From Cyclobacterium roseum (GTDB lineage Bacteria; Bacteroidota; Bacteroidia; Cytophagales; Cyclobacteriaceae), in assembly GCF_010119225.1 (NCBI RefSeq), contig NZ_WNKF01000007.1, forward strand, positions 186,001-250,000: DNA of 64,000 bases, in the 5' to 3' direction. The translations under genes and the position numbers were made by a program. The stretch's first letter is position 1; each line of letters opens with the position of its first letter. Positions 18,363 to 27,383 of the stretch are shown piece after piece. The notes under the pieces are model-generated. The model was given only the letters and a program-made list of their open reading frames with translations, was not told the DNA's origin and did no database searches.

Positions 18363-19760
18363 TTAATTGTTTGGGTATATTTTGGGGATGGTGAAGTAAA
18401 AAGAGGTACCCAGGCCTTCGCGCGATTCCAGCCAGACTTCTCCCCCCAGATTTTCGATGATTTTTTTGACAATGGCCAATCCCATACCGGTTCCCTGATA
18501 CTTGTCTTTTTGATGAAGCCGCTGGAATAAGACGAATATTTTCTGAAAATAGTCCGGGTGAATACCGATGCCGTTGTCAGTCACCTGGAAAAGCCATTTG
18601 CTCCCTTGATCTTGGCTGCTTAGGTGAATTTTGGGAGGGACATCCTTTTTGGAGTATTTGAGTGCGTTGCCCAGGAGGTTTTGAATCACAAGCGAAAGAA
18701 AGCTGGAGTGGCTGGTTATTTTGGGTAGCGGCCCATGAGTAACTTCCGCGTTTAGGGTCTCAATTTCCTCCGCCAGGGTGATTTTGGCCTCCTCCCACAA
18801 AACGCTCATATCCACTTCATGAGCGGGGTCCTGAATGGTCTGGATACGGGAGTATTTCAGGAGGTCCAGAATCAATTGCCTCATGCGATTGGCACCATCC
18901 ACTGCGTGCATGATATACGATTTCCCCTTTTCGTCGATCAGGTTTGCGTAGCGCTTTTCTATTAACTGCAAAAACCCGGTCACCATGCGTAAAGGCTCTT
19001 GCAGGTCGTGGGAAGCCACGTAAGTGAAGTGTTCCAGTTCTTCGTTTTTCGATTCTACTTCCGCAAGGGATCGCTTTAAGGCATCTTTTTGCCGCTCTAG
19101 CGCTTTCTGGAGGGAATACTGCTCTTCCAAACTTGTCTGAAGCCCCTTGAAAAGGATGGGAATCAGTACGATAAAAACGACGTTCAAGAAAATCAGGTTG
19201 GCGGATATAGCGACCCAGGTTTTTATATCTACCGAAGCAGCGTACTGTGATTGAAAGGGGTTACCCTCCTGTATTAGCCATCCAAAAATCAGGCAACTGG
19301 CTAAATTTAAATACAAACTTATCCAGCGGCTTTTTCCAGGTAAAACCAGGATCATGAAAACCGAAATGGCAAGTAGGTACAGCAGGCCCGGTCCGAAATT
19401 CCCTAAATAGTAGATCAATACAATCCCGATACCGTAGGTGATGCCTATAAAAAGCCATTTTCGGATGATAAGCCGAATACCCGGAAGGTGGGTTATAAGC
19501 AGTAGCCCAGCAATGGCAATTCCGTCGGCTACAATTAAACCGTTAAGTGAAGTAATGTAGGAAAGGTATATTCCGGGTATCAACGTGATCAGGCACAGGG
19601 GAATGATGAAGAGAAGTGTGGTGACAAACAAGTAATCTCTCCAGTAGTTGAGGGGGTCTTTGATTTTGCCGGTTTCCAGACAGGTGCTGAAAACATGATA
19701 CCGGTATTTTTTCCATGCCCTTTCAACTAAACTTTCATCGACGGAATGCTCCTTTTTCAT
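18363..19760 (-). CDS. Membrane sensor histidine kinase
   Basis: Sensor kinase of about 465 residues. The N-terminal half holds six or so hydrophobic segments (about residues 45-205) without an evident periplasmic sensor domain. A coiled-coil linker follows (about 210-245), then the HisKA domain with the phosphoacceptor in VASHDLQEPLR at His251. The ATPase domain shows the N box VIQNLLGNALKYS, the G1 box VTDNGIGI and the G2 box GTGMGLAIVKKI. I start at 19760 (MKKEHSV); an in-frame start at 19787 would fall within the predicted promoter. No response regulator is adjacent, so it is an orphan kinase. The gene is divergent from the DUF445 gene. Confidence 0.92.
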   Translation of the reverse strand: MKKEHSVDESLVERAWKKYRYHVFSTCLETGKIKDPLNYWRDYLFVTTLLFIIPLCLITLIPGIYLSYITSLNGLIVADGIAIAGLLLITHLPGIRLIIRKWLFIGITYGIGIVLIYYLGNFGPGLLYLLAISVFMILVLPGKSRWISLYLNLASCLIFGWLIQEGNPFQSQYAASVDIKTWVAISANLIFLNVVFIVLIPILFKGLQTSLEEQYSLQKALERQKDALKRSLAEVESKNEELEHFTYVASHDLQEPLRMVTGFLQLIEKRYANLIDEKGKSYIMHAVDGANRMRQLILDLLKYSRIQTIQDPAHEVDMSVLWEEAKITLAEEIETLNAEVTHGPLPKITSHSSFLSLVIQNLLGNALKYSKKDVPPKIHLSSQDQGSKWLFQVTDNGIGIHPDYFQKIFVLFQRLHQKDKYQGTGMGLAIVKKIIENLGGEVWLESREGLGTSFYFTIPKIYPNN

Positions 19761-19784
19761 TGATAATACAGCTGTGTAACAAAA

Positions 19785-19792
19785 CAAAAATA
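19785..19792 (-). promoter_or_regulatory. Putative -7 element for the histidine kinase (TATTTTTG on the minus strand)
   Basis: The plus strand reads CAAAAATA, i.e. TATTTTTG on the minus strand, fitting TAnnTTTG. It lies 24 bases upstream of the ATG at 19760. It supports that start over the in-frame one at 19787. Confidence 0.5.
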
Positions 19793-19981
19793 ACTAAAAA
19801 TGACTTTTAGGTAGTTTTCAAAATTAACCAATATTTTTTACAAGTCTTACTTCTTTTAATTATAGGTAAAAGAAGGGTTTTTAATCGGTAACCGCTATTA
19901 TTTCCGGTGTGTTGGTTGGTGAAGTAGCTGGAGTCATTCAAAAGATGCATCATTTTTGTACCTTTCAATAAAAACAAGGTT

Positions 19982-21259
19982 TTGAAAAGTAACATTGGAA
20001 ATACCTCTCTTCTGCTGGCGATCGCCGGGTTTATCGCCCTGGAGGTAGGCATTCATAGCGGTTGGCTGGAGGGAGCTTACTGGCGTATTTTAGCTACGGG
20101 GTTTGAAGCAGGAACCATCGGAGGGTTGGCTGACTGGTTTGCTGTTAGCGCACTTTTCTACGAGATCCCCATCCCATTTGTTCGTAAACATACCAACATC
20201 ATCGTCAAAAACAGAGAAAAGTTGACCGAAGGAATCGTGGAATTGGTCACGACCAAATGGCTATCACCTGACGTTCTTCGTGAAAAACTGGCAGGCCTAT
20301 CCATAGCCGACTCCCTGCTTCGATCTATGGAGGAAAAAGCGCAGGTAGAAAAGTGGTTGAATTTTATACGGTTGGTGCTAGTTCGATTATCAGGGGAGTT
20401 AAACCACCCGAAGCTTCCGGTTTTTTTGCAAAAAGTGCTTAAAGACCGGGTGCAGCAAGTGGATATTGCCGGGCCTTTGGGACGTTGGCTACAGGCGACG
20501 ATCAGAGAAAAAAAGCATCACGACCTGGTCCAAATGGGACTGGATCAATTTTCCCTATCCATTCAGGAGCCGGACACCCGGCAATTGGTGCTTCAAAAAT
20601 TACACGCTGCCCTCAAGCAATACGCAGAAAAGGATTGGGTGAAAAAATCGGCCGTTTGGCTGGGACAAAAAACCGGCGGAATAGATCCCGAAGTGCTTAC
20701 CGATCGGATTCTAGATTTGGCACTGCTCCTGCTGGAAGAAGTAAAAAACGACCCCTCCCATCCGCTACGGGAAAAACTGGACCAGTACCTGTTGGAATTT
20801 GCCGACAATCTGGAGAATGGGGAAGAAAAAACCCTTGCTTATTTGGAAAGGTTGAAACAAAGCTGGGTACTGAATGAACAAACCAAAGCCATGATCCAGC
20901 AAGTGCTGGACCGGTTGAAAGACGGGATGCAGGCCCAACTGCAGCACACCGATACCATCTTAATGCGGCTTATTCATCGACAATTGACTCGCTTACTAGA
21001 TGACCTGCGCCAGGACCAGGAGGGAAGGGCTCAATTGGATGAGTGGATCAGGGCCACGGTGACGCAACTGGTCAACCGGTACCATCATGAACTGGGAAAT
21101 ATGGTTCGTAGCAGCCTGGGTAAATTGGATGACAAAGGCATCATGCTTCAGATTAAGCATAAGGTCGGAAATGACTTGCAATACATTCGGTTAAATGGGG
21201 CAGTTGTGGGAGGCTTGGTTGGCATAGCCATAGCCCTGATTCGTTGGTTTCTACTATAA
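19982..21259 (+). CDS. DUF445-family membrane protein
   Basis: A protein of 425 residues in the DUF445 family (YjiN-like). A hydrophobic N-terminal segment (SLLLAIAGFIALEVGI) and a C-terminal one (LNGAVVGGLVGIAIALI) bracket a long helical, charged middle region. The family motif GGLADWFAVSALFYEIP appears near residues 47-63, with HTNIIVKNREKL following. The start codon appears to be TTG at 19982: no in-frame ATG occurs before about residue 118, which would lose the first membrane segment and the family motif. Its function in the cell envelope is not established. It is divergent from the histidine kinase gene, separated by 221 bases. Confidence 0.88.
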   Translation: MKSNIGNTSLLLAIAGFIALEVGIHSGWLEGAYWRILATGFEAGTIGGLADWFAVSALFYEIPIPFVRKHTNIIVKNREKLTEGIVELVTTKWLSPDVLREKLAGLSIADSLLRSMEEKAQVEKWLNFIRLVLVRLSGELNHPKLPVFLQKVLKDRVQQVDIAGPLGRWLQATIREKKHHDLVQMGLDQFSLSIQEPDTRQLVLQKLHAALKQYAEKDWVKKSAVWLGQKTGGIDPEVLTDRILDLALLLLEEVKNDPSHPLREKLDQYLLEFADNLENGEEKTLAYLERLKQSWVLNEQTKAMIQQVLDRLKDGMQAQLQHTDTILMRLIHRQLTRLLDDLRQDQEGRAQLDEWIRATVTQLVNRYHHELGNMVRSSLGKLDDKGIMLQIKHKVGNDLQYIRLNGAVVGGLVGIAIALIRWFLL

Positions 21260-21413
21260 ATTATTATGGAATGGATCAAGCAAGATGCAGCGATTGAGTA
21301 GCCCCCTGACTTGTCTGAAGGGGATTTCAGGGCAGGTATTTTAATGCTTGCCAAAAAGCCCTATTTTTATTAGCTTCATGGGGTGATTTTTATACCCCTA
21401 CAATATCCGGATT

Positions 21414-22391
21414 ATGAGTCAGATCATTGCAAAAATTTTGGAAGTGCCCCCGCCGGTCGTTCGAGAGGAAATTCGTGAGTTAAACGAGATGCTGGATCAT
21501 GAGCTTCCCTTCAAAAAACTAGATCACAATATATTGATAGCTACCTGGAATATCCGGACTTTTGGCGGGTTAACGGAAAAATGGGAAGCCGGAGATAGTG
21601 ATTCTCCCAAACGGGACCTTCATTCCCTTTTGGCCATCGCTCAAATTATTTCCAGATTTGATATTATTGCGGTGCAAGAACTCAAAGGAAATCTTAAGGC
21701 CTTCCGTCACATGTTGAAGCTATTGGGAAATAACTGGAGTTTTATCCTTACAGATGTTTCCGGAGGCGACCTCGGTAACGATGAAAGGCTCGCTTTTTTA
21801 TTTGATACCCGCAAAGTGAAACTTTCGGGGTTGGCATGTGAATTGGTGGTTCCCAATGAAAAAATTGAGGCAATCAAACCAGGTGCTTTTTCCCGGCAAT
21901 TTGCCCGAACACCCTATGCCGTGGGGTTCAGAGTGGAAGATAAAACCTTTGTACTAGTGAGCATGCACGTATTGTATGGAAAATCGCCGACCGACCGGGA
22001 GGGTGAATTGAAGGCAATAGCAGCGTGGTTGAAAGATTGGGCAAGTGATATGCGGTCATTTGACCAAAGCCTGGTACTATTAGGTGATTTCAATATTGAT
22101 CGAAAAGGAGACCCGCGATATGAAGCCTTTGTTTCTACCGGGCTTACGGTCCCGGAGGACTTGTGGCATATTCGCCGAACATTGATAGACAATTCGACTA
22201 AATTTTACACCCAAATTGCCTGGTTTGAAAATCACCTTCGGATTCCGCAACTTTCCATTAAATACCTGAACGGAGGGGTATTTGATTTTGGACCTCATTT
22301 GTTAAAAGGCAGGAATTTATCTCCTTTCCAGATGTCCTGGAGAATTTCAGATCATTTGCCACTTTGGGCGGAGTTTTCGACCAAAAGCTGA
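21414..22391 (+). CDS. Endonuclease/exonuclease/phosphatase-family protein
   Basis: A 325-residue protein without a signal peptide that carries the metal-dependent EEP fold. Motifs in order are ATWNIRTFGG (first metal-site Asn), VQELKGN (metal-binding Glu), VSMHVLYG (catalytic His), LLGDFNIDRKGD (Asp/Asn pair) and SDHLPLWAEF (final Asp-His). All catalytic positions appear intact. An N-terminal extension of about 40 residues precedes the domain. The substrate may be DNA, RNA or a phosphodiester-containing small molecule; sequence alone does not decide. The next gene encodes a PI-PLC-like lipoprotein 49 bases downstream, and a shared transcript is possible. Confidence 0.88.
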   Translation: MSQIIAKILEVPPPVVREEIRELNEMLDHELPFKKLDHNILIATWNIRTFGGLTEKWEAGDSDSPKRDLHSLLAIAQIISRFDIIAVQELKGNLKAFRHMLKLLGNNWSFILTDVSGGDLGNDERLAFLFDTRKVKLSGLACELVVPNEKIEAIKPGAFSRQFARTPYAVGFRVEDKTFVLVSMHVLYGKSPTDREGELKAIAAWLKDWASDMRSFDQSLVLLGDFNIDRKGDPRYEAFVSTGLTVPEDLWHIRRTLIDNSTKFYTQIAWFENHLRIPQLSIKYLNGGVFDFGPHLLKGRNLSPFQMSWRISDHLPLWAEFSTKS

Positions 22392-22440
22392 ATTTTTGAT
22401 AAGTTTCGATATCTTTACATAGAACTAACATTTTTAATTT

Positions 22441-23877
22441 ATGTATTTTAGGTATTTCATTTTAGGTATTGTATTCCTGTGCATGGCATGTGGACAGAGG
22501 CCTCCGAAGGAGCCGGTTTCGCTTAAAATAAACCACCTTCAATTAATTGGAAGTCATAACAGCTATAAACTACCGATACCGCCCAAAATTATGGAGGCGA
22601 TTGAATCGAACGACCCGGATCTGGCCGCCAGCCTGGACTACAGTCATCCATCGGTTTGGGAGCAATTGTCCATGGGATTACGATTACTGGAACTGGATGT
22701 TTACCGGGATCCGGAGGGCGGTCGGTTTAGTGAGCCATTAGGTCAGGCATACATGGAGGAGGAGGTATTGGATTCAGCCAGGAAAGCTGCTTTTGAGCAA
22801 CCGGGTTTTAAAGTATTTCATGTTCAAGACATTGATTTTAGAAGCCATTATCCCCTATTGGAGGATTATCTGACGGAATTGAAAACCTGGTCCTCCTTGT
22901 ACCCCGATCATTTACCGGTTTTTATAACGGTCAATGCCAAAGATGCCAATTATCCAGAACGGCGAATGACAGCGGCGCTGCCCTTTGGAAATAATGCGTT
23001 TCTTGAACTGGACGAATTGATTCTGCAGGTATTGGGGGAGGAGAAGTTGATCAGCCCAAAGGAAATTATCGGTCCCCATGTCGATCTGAAAACAGCCATT
23101 TCAGAATCAGGCTGGCCCGATATTCAGGACTTGAGGGGTAAATTCATTTGGATTTTGGATGAAAAGAGAGAGAAGTTAGATGCTTATTTGTCCCGGAAAG
23201 AAGGAAGCAGGGAGCCGCTTTTTTTCGTTAACGTTCCTGAAACACATCCCATGTCTGGAATTCATATTCTCAATGATCCCATCGGACAGCAAGATGCAAT
23301 AAAAGCGTTGGTTGAAAAAGGATATTTGGTTAGAACCAGGGCAGATGCTGAGACCCGGGAGGCCAGGGCCAATGATAGGAATCGGATGGAAGCCGCTTTT
23401 GGGAGTGGGGCTCAGCTAATCAGCACGGATTACTATCGGCCAGATCCCCGTTTTGAGGGAAGCTACCAGGTAGTATTTCCCGATAACTCGTACCAACGGA
23501 TAAACCCATTTTTCTCCATGGATGAAATGCCGGCAGAGGTATTGGAGGAACCTATTGACCGGGTCATAGCACTGAGTCCGCAGACCTTTCAGTATGCCTC
23601 CCAGCGTGAAAAGCCGCTGTTGTTGGATGTGCGTACGCAGGCAGAAGTGGATGAAGGTATGATTGCGGGGGCTAAGCACATCGATTTTATGCAGGCCGAC
23701 TTTTCCCAGAGGATAGAAAAACTGGAAAAAGGGCAGCCCGTTTTTGTCTATTGCAAGGTTGGAGGTAGAAGTGCCAAGGCGGCCGCACAGATGAGGGAAA
23801 TGGGGTTTGAAAAGGTATATCATCTAGATGGCGGACTTGATGACTGGAAATCTTTGGGCCTCCCGGTATCCCATTAA
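22441..23877 (+). CDS. Lipoprotein fusing a Ca-dependent PI-PLC-like domain to a rhodanese domain
   Basis: A 478-residue predicted lipoprotein (signal MYFRYFILGIVFLCMACG, lipobox MAC). Residues about 27-350 match the calcium-dependent phosphatidylinositol-specific phospholipase C1-like family: LIGSHNSYK carries the first catalytic His near residue 38, LLELDVYRD supplies acidic ligands, and VFHVQDIDF has the second His near 125. Residues about 375-478 form a rhodanese domain with LLDVRTQAEVDEG, the active-site loop VYCKVGGRS (Cys near 438) and HLDGGLDDWKS. Both active sites look intact. The combination puts a sulfur-transfer or redox-type domain on the same cell-surface or periplasmic lipoprotein as a phosphodiesterase. 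Family calls are solid; the substrate is unknown. Confidence 0.88.
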   Translation: MYFRYFILGIVFLCMACGQRPPKEPVSLKINHLQLIGSHNSYKLPIPPKIMEAIESNDPDLAASLDYSHPSVWEQLSMGLRLLELDVYRDPEGGRFSEPLGQAYMEEEVLDSARKAAFEQPGFKVFHVQDIDFRSHYPLLEDYLTELKTWSSLYPDHLPVFITVNAKDANYPERRMTAALPFGNNAFLELDELILQVLGEEKLISPKEIIGPHVDLKTAISESGWPDIQDLRGKFIWILDEKREKLDAYLSRKEGSREPLFFVNVPETHPMSGIHILNDPIGQQDAIKALVEKGYLVRTRADAETREARANDRNRMEAAFGSGAQLISTDYYRPDPRFEGSYQVVFPDNSYQRINPFFSMDEMPAEVLEEPIDRVIALSPQTFQYASQREKPLLLDVRTQAEVDEGMIAGAKHIDFMQADFSQRIEKLEKGQPVFVYCKVGGRSAKAAAQMREMGFEKVYHLDGGLDDWKSLGLPVSH

Positions 23878-23920
23878 CCTGGTATTGGATAAAATCAATA
23901 GTTAATTTTGAAAAATCGGT

Positions 23921-25921
23921 ATGAAACTAAACATAGTTAAAGAGGATCCCTGGTTAGAAGATTACAAGGAGGAGATTTATCAGCGATGGATCCGGTTTCA
24001 GTTGGCCAAAGAGGAATTGGTAAATGTGGAGGGAAGTCTTTCTGAATTTGCCAGCGGCCACCTGTATTTTGGAATCAACTTTGATACGCGACGACATGGT
24101 TGGGTGTACCGGGAATGGGCACCGGAGGCTGACGCACTTTTCCTAACGGGGGACTTTAATGGCTGGGATCGGAATGCACATCCTCTGGAAAGAAATCAAT
24201 GGGGCGTATGGGAGTTATTTTTACCTTTTGAATCCTACAAAGAGAAGCTTGTTCATAAAAGCCTGGTAAAGGTTCATGTGAAAGGAGGAGGCAAGTCCAG
24301 AGACCGGATTCCAGCCTATATCCGAAGGGTAGTTCAGGATGAACAGACCAAAGATTTTTCCGGACAACTTTGGTTTCCGGATTCTCCTTTTGTATGGACG
24401 GACGGTGAATTTTCCCCGGCATACAATCAAGAGGGGCCGCTTATTTACGAATGTCACGTAGGGATGGGGCAAGAGAAGGAAGGCGTGGGTACCTATCGAG
24501 AGTTTGCCGATGCCATATTACCAAAAGTAAAAAAGCTGGGATACAATGCCATTCAGCTGATGGCAATCATGGAGCATCCTTATTACGGATCTTTCGGGTA
24601 CCATGTTTCCAATTTTTTCTGCCCTTCCAGCCGGTTCGGAACCCCTGAAGATTTAAAATACCTGGTCAATACCGCCCACAAGCTGGGTATTGCGGTAATC
24701 ATGGATGTGGTTCACTCCCATGCAGTCCAAAATGTATCAGAAGGTTTAAACGAATTTGACGGTTCGGATCATCAGTATTTCCATGCAGGTCCAAGGGGAT
24801 ACCATGACGTTTGGGACTCGAAATTATTTGACTATGGTAAGTGGGAAGTGAAACGATTTTTGTTGTCTAGTTTAAAATATTGGCTGCAGGAATTTCATTT
24901 TGACGGGTTTCGATTTGACGGGGTTACCTCCATGCTCTACTTTCATCACGGACTGATTACCTTCGATCATTTCGAAAAATACTTTCACAAGGATGTAGAT
25001 TGGGATGCCATTATTTACCTGCAGCTGGCCAACGCCTTAATAAAGGAAGTCAAAGGCAGTGCCATTTCCATTGCTGAAGAGGTGAGCGGAATGCCCGGTG
25101 TATGCCGTCAGCCGGAAGAGGGAGGCATTGGTTTTGATTATCGGATGGCCATGGGCATTCCTGATTTTTACATCCGAATGCTTAAGGAAAAAAGAGACGA
25201 AGACTGGGATATTCTGGAATTCTGGAAGGAGCTCAGTGATCGCAGGTATCGGGAAAAAACGATCGCCTATGCCGAATCACATGATCAGGCACTGGTAGGT
25301 GATAAATCGATCGCCTTTTGGCTCATGGACAAGGAAATGTATTTTCACATGCAGGTCGATGATAAAAATATCGTTATTGACCGGGGGATGGCCTTGCACA
25401 AGCTTTTTCGCTTATTCACCAGCAGCCTGGGAGGAGAAGGTTACCTTAATTTTATGGGCAATGAATTTGGCCATCCTGAATGGATCGATTTCCCCAGGGA
25501 AGGAAATAACTGGAGTTACCAGTATGCCCGTAGGCAATGGAGCCTGGCGGAAGACCCCAAACTCAGGTATTCGTTTTTGCTTCAATGGGACAAAGCCATG
25601 ATTCAGCTAATCAAAGCAAACAAGGTTTTGTTGGCACCGTTTGCAGAACAATTGCATGCAGATCCTAAAAATAAGGTGTTGATTTTCCAGCGGGGGGAAT
25701 TGGTTTTTGCTTTTTCGTTTCATCCGGAAGCATCCATTCCGGATTATCAATTCCGGGCTCCGGCGATGGGACAGTATCAATTGATGCTCAATTCCGACGA
25801 CCAGGAATTTGGTGGGTTTGGTAGGATTGATTCTTCCAAGGCCTATTTCACCAATCAAAACCAGCAATTGAGCATCTATATGACCAACCGAACGGCTCTG
25901 GTCTTTAAACGAGTTGATTGA
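23921..25921 (+). CDS. glgB: 1,4-alpha-glucan (glycogen) branching enzyme, eukaryote-like GH13 clade
   Basis: Cytoplasmic enzyme of 666 residues that makes alpha-1,6 branches in glycogen. An N-terminal CBM48-like domain (about 60-150; YREWAPEADALFLTGDFNGW) precedes the GH13 barrel. Catalytic motifs are present: DVVHSHAVQN, DGFRFDGVTSMLYFHHG with the nucleophile at about Asp333, the acid/base in ISIAEEVSGMPG, and ESHDQALVG. The motif MLYFHHG and the later MGNEFGHPEWIDFP...NNWSYQYARRQW match the eukaryotic glycogen branching enzyme signature rather than classical bacterial GlgB. The start at 23921 leaves a 43-base gap after the PI-PLC fusion gene. No other glycogen gene lies in the window. Confidence 0.94.
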   Translation: MKLNIVKEDPWLEDYKEEIYQRWIRFQLAKEELVNVEGSLSEFASGHLYFGINFDTRRHGWVYREWAPEADALFLTGDFNGWDRNAHPLERNQWGVWELFLPFESYKEKLVHKSLVKVHVKGGGKSRDRIPAYIRRVVQDEQTKDFSGQLWFPDSPFVWTDGEFSPAYNQEGPLIYECHVGMGQEKEGVGTYREFADAILPKVKKLGYNAIQLMAIMEHPYYGSFGYHVSNFFCPSSRFGTPEDLKYLVNTAHKLGIAVIMDVVHSHAVQNVSEGLNEFDGSDHQYFHAGPRGYHDVWDSKLFDYGKWEVKRFLLSSLKYWLQEFHFDGFRFDGVTSMLYFHHGLITFDHFEKYFHKDVDWDAIIYLQLANALIKEVKGSAISIAEEVSGMPGVCRQPEEGGIGFDYRMAMGIPDFYIRMLKEKRDEDWDILEFWKELSDRRYREKTIAYAESHDQALVGDKSIAFWLMDKEMYFHMQVDDKNIVIDRGMALHKLFRLFTSSLGGEGYLNFMGNEFGHPEWIDFPREGNNWSYQYARRQWSLAEDPKLRYSFLLQWDKAMIQLIKANKVLLAPFAEQLHADPKNKVLIFQRGELVFAFSFHPEASIPDYQFRAPAMGQYQLMLNSDDQEFGGFGRIDSSKAYFTNQNQQLSIYMTNRTALVFKRVD

Positions 25922-26034
25922 AAACATCCAATTATTATTTGGATGAAATCCATAAAAACCGGAAATTAAGAAATAAGCATTGGTGTTTCTTCTTATTTGC
26001 TTAATATTACGGTTAAATCGTTGAATATTAGCCA

Positions 26035-27381
26035 ATGGCCATGAACGTCGTGATTGCAGGTGCAGGAGATATGGGATATCACTTAGCCGAACAGCTTAGC
26101 TATGAAAATAAGAATATTATTCTGATAGATCTTGACAAAGATGTTTTAGACAATATAGGCTCCCGACTGGATGTAATGACGGTAGAGGGAGATTCCGCCT
26201 CTATTGAAATATTGAAGAAAGCCAATATTCACAATGCGGAGCTCATGCTGGCAGTTACTACCTCCGAGAAAACGAATATATGTGCAGCCGTGCTGGCCAA
26301 ACAACTAGGAGCCAAAAAAGTGATCGCCAGGGTTCGGAATCACGATTACCTCTACCCGGAAAACAAAGTTTACTTTGAGAATCTGGGAATTGATTCCATT
26401 ATTTCACCCTCCATGCTTTGTAGTAAGGAGATTTCACGCCTCATGAAACGATCTACCTTTTCGGATGTGATCGAATTTGAAGGCGGGAAATTAAGTGTGG
26501 TGGGAATAACCCTGGAATACGATTCTCCCCTGGTAAACAAAAGGCTTTCGGATGCCACCACCGATCCTATTTTTGAAGATATTCGGATCATCGCTATCGT
26601 CCGGGATCACCGGACCATCATTCCAAGAGGAGATACCTATATCCGAAATAACGACCATGTTTTTTTTATCTCCAATAACAAGTCCGTAGATACCGTCAAA
26701 AATCTGGTACGGCACAAAGAGAAGGAAATCCATAGTGTCATGTTAATCGGTGGAGATGATTTGGCCTACTCTACTGCGAAAGAGTTGGAAAACGAATACG
26801 GCGTCACCCTCGTGCACAATGAAAAAGAGCGTTGTAAATGGCTGGCGGAGCGGCTGGATTCCACCTTGGTCATCCATGGAGATTATAAGAATATCAACCT
26901 GCTCATAGAGGAAGGACTGGAAACGACGGATAGTTTTTTGGCGCTAACAAGTAGTTCGGAGACCAATATCATCACCAGTCTCAGTGCAAAAAACCATGGT
27001 GTCTATAAAACCATCGCCCATGTGGATACCAGGGAGTACATTCACATTTCCCACAGTATTGGCGTGGATTCCCTGATAAATAAAAAGCTGGTAGCTGCCA
27101 ATCACGTGAGTCGATACCTGACCAAAGGAAAGGTGGAAGCCGTCTCAGGTATCCATGGAGTAGAAGCGGAATTTGTACAATACCTGGTAACCAAAAATAA
27201 CCGGCTGACTAAGAAAAATCTAAAAGCCCTGCATTTTCCAAATTCGGCCATAGTTGCCGGAGTTATCCGGGGTGAGGATGTGTATATACCTGATGGAGAA
27301 TTCCAGCTAAAGTTAAACGACAAAGCCATCGTTTTGGCGCTACCGGAGGCCAAACCCGTCCTGGAAAAACTATTTAACTAA
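26035..27381 (+). CDS. trkA: Trk potassium uptake regulatory subunit TrkA
   Basis: Peripheral cytoplasmic subunit of 448 residues that gates the TrkH channel in response to nucleotides. It has the usual duplicated structure: an N-terminal Rossmann domain with NVVIAGAGDMGYHLAEQL, a first RCK C-terminal domain (about 140-225), a second Rossmann-like domain (about 232-350; VMLIGGDDLAYSTAKEL) and a second RCK-C domain. The second domain has GGDD instead of a full glycine-rich NAD motif, as is common. The ATG at 26041 is an alternative start two codons in. trkH begins 2 bases after the stop codon, so the pair is an operon. Confidence 0.96.
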   Translation: MAMNVVIAGAGDMGYHLAEQLSYENKNIILIDLDKDVLDNIGSRLDVMTVEGDSASIEILKKANIHNAELMLAVTTSEKTNICAAVLAKQLGAKKVIARVRNHDYLYPENKVYFENLGIDSIISPSMLCSKEISRLMKRSTFSDVIEFEGGKLSVVGITLEYDSPLVNKRLSDATTDPIFEDIRIIAIVRDHRTIIPRGDTYIRNNDHVFFISNNKSVDTVKNLVRHKEKEIHSVMLIGGDDLAYSTAKELENEYGVTLVHNEKERCKWLAERLDSTLVIHGDYKNINLLIEEGLETTDSFLALTSSSETNIITSLSAKNHGVYKTIAHVDTREYIHISHSIGVDSLINKKLVAANHVSRYLTKGKVEAVSGIHGVEAEFVQYLVTKNNRLTKKNLKALHFPNSAIVAGVIRGEDVYIPDGEFQLKLNDKAIVLALPEAKPVLEKLFN

Positions 27382-27383
27382 TC

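Noticed and set aside
25925-25945. Hairpin CATCCAA...TTGGATG after glgB as a terminator
   Set aside because: There is no T-run on the plus strand after the stem and the loop is AT-rich; too weak to call.
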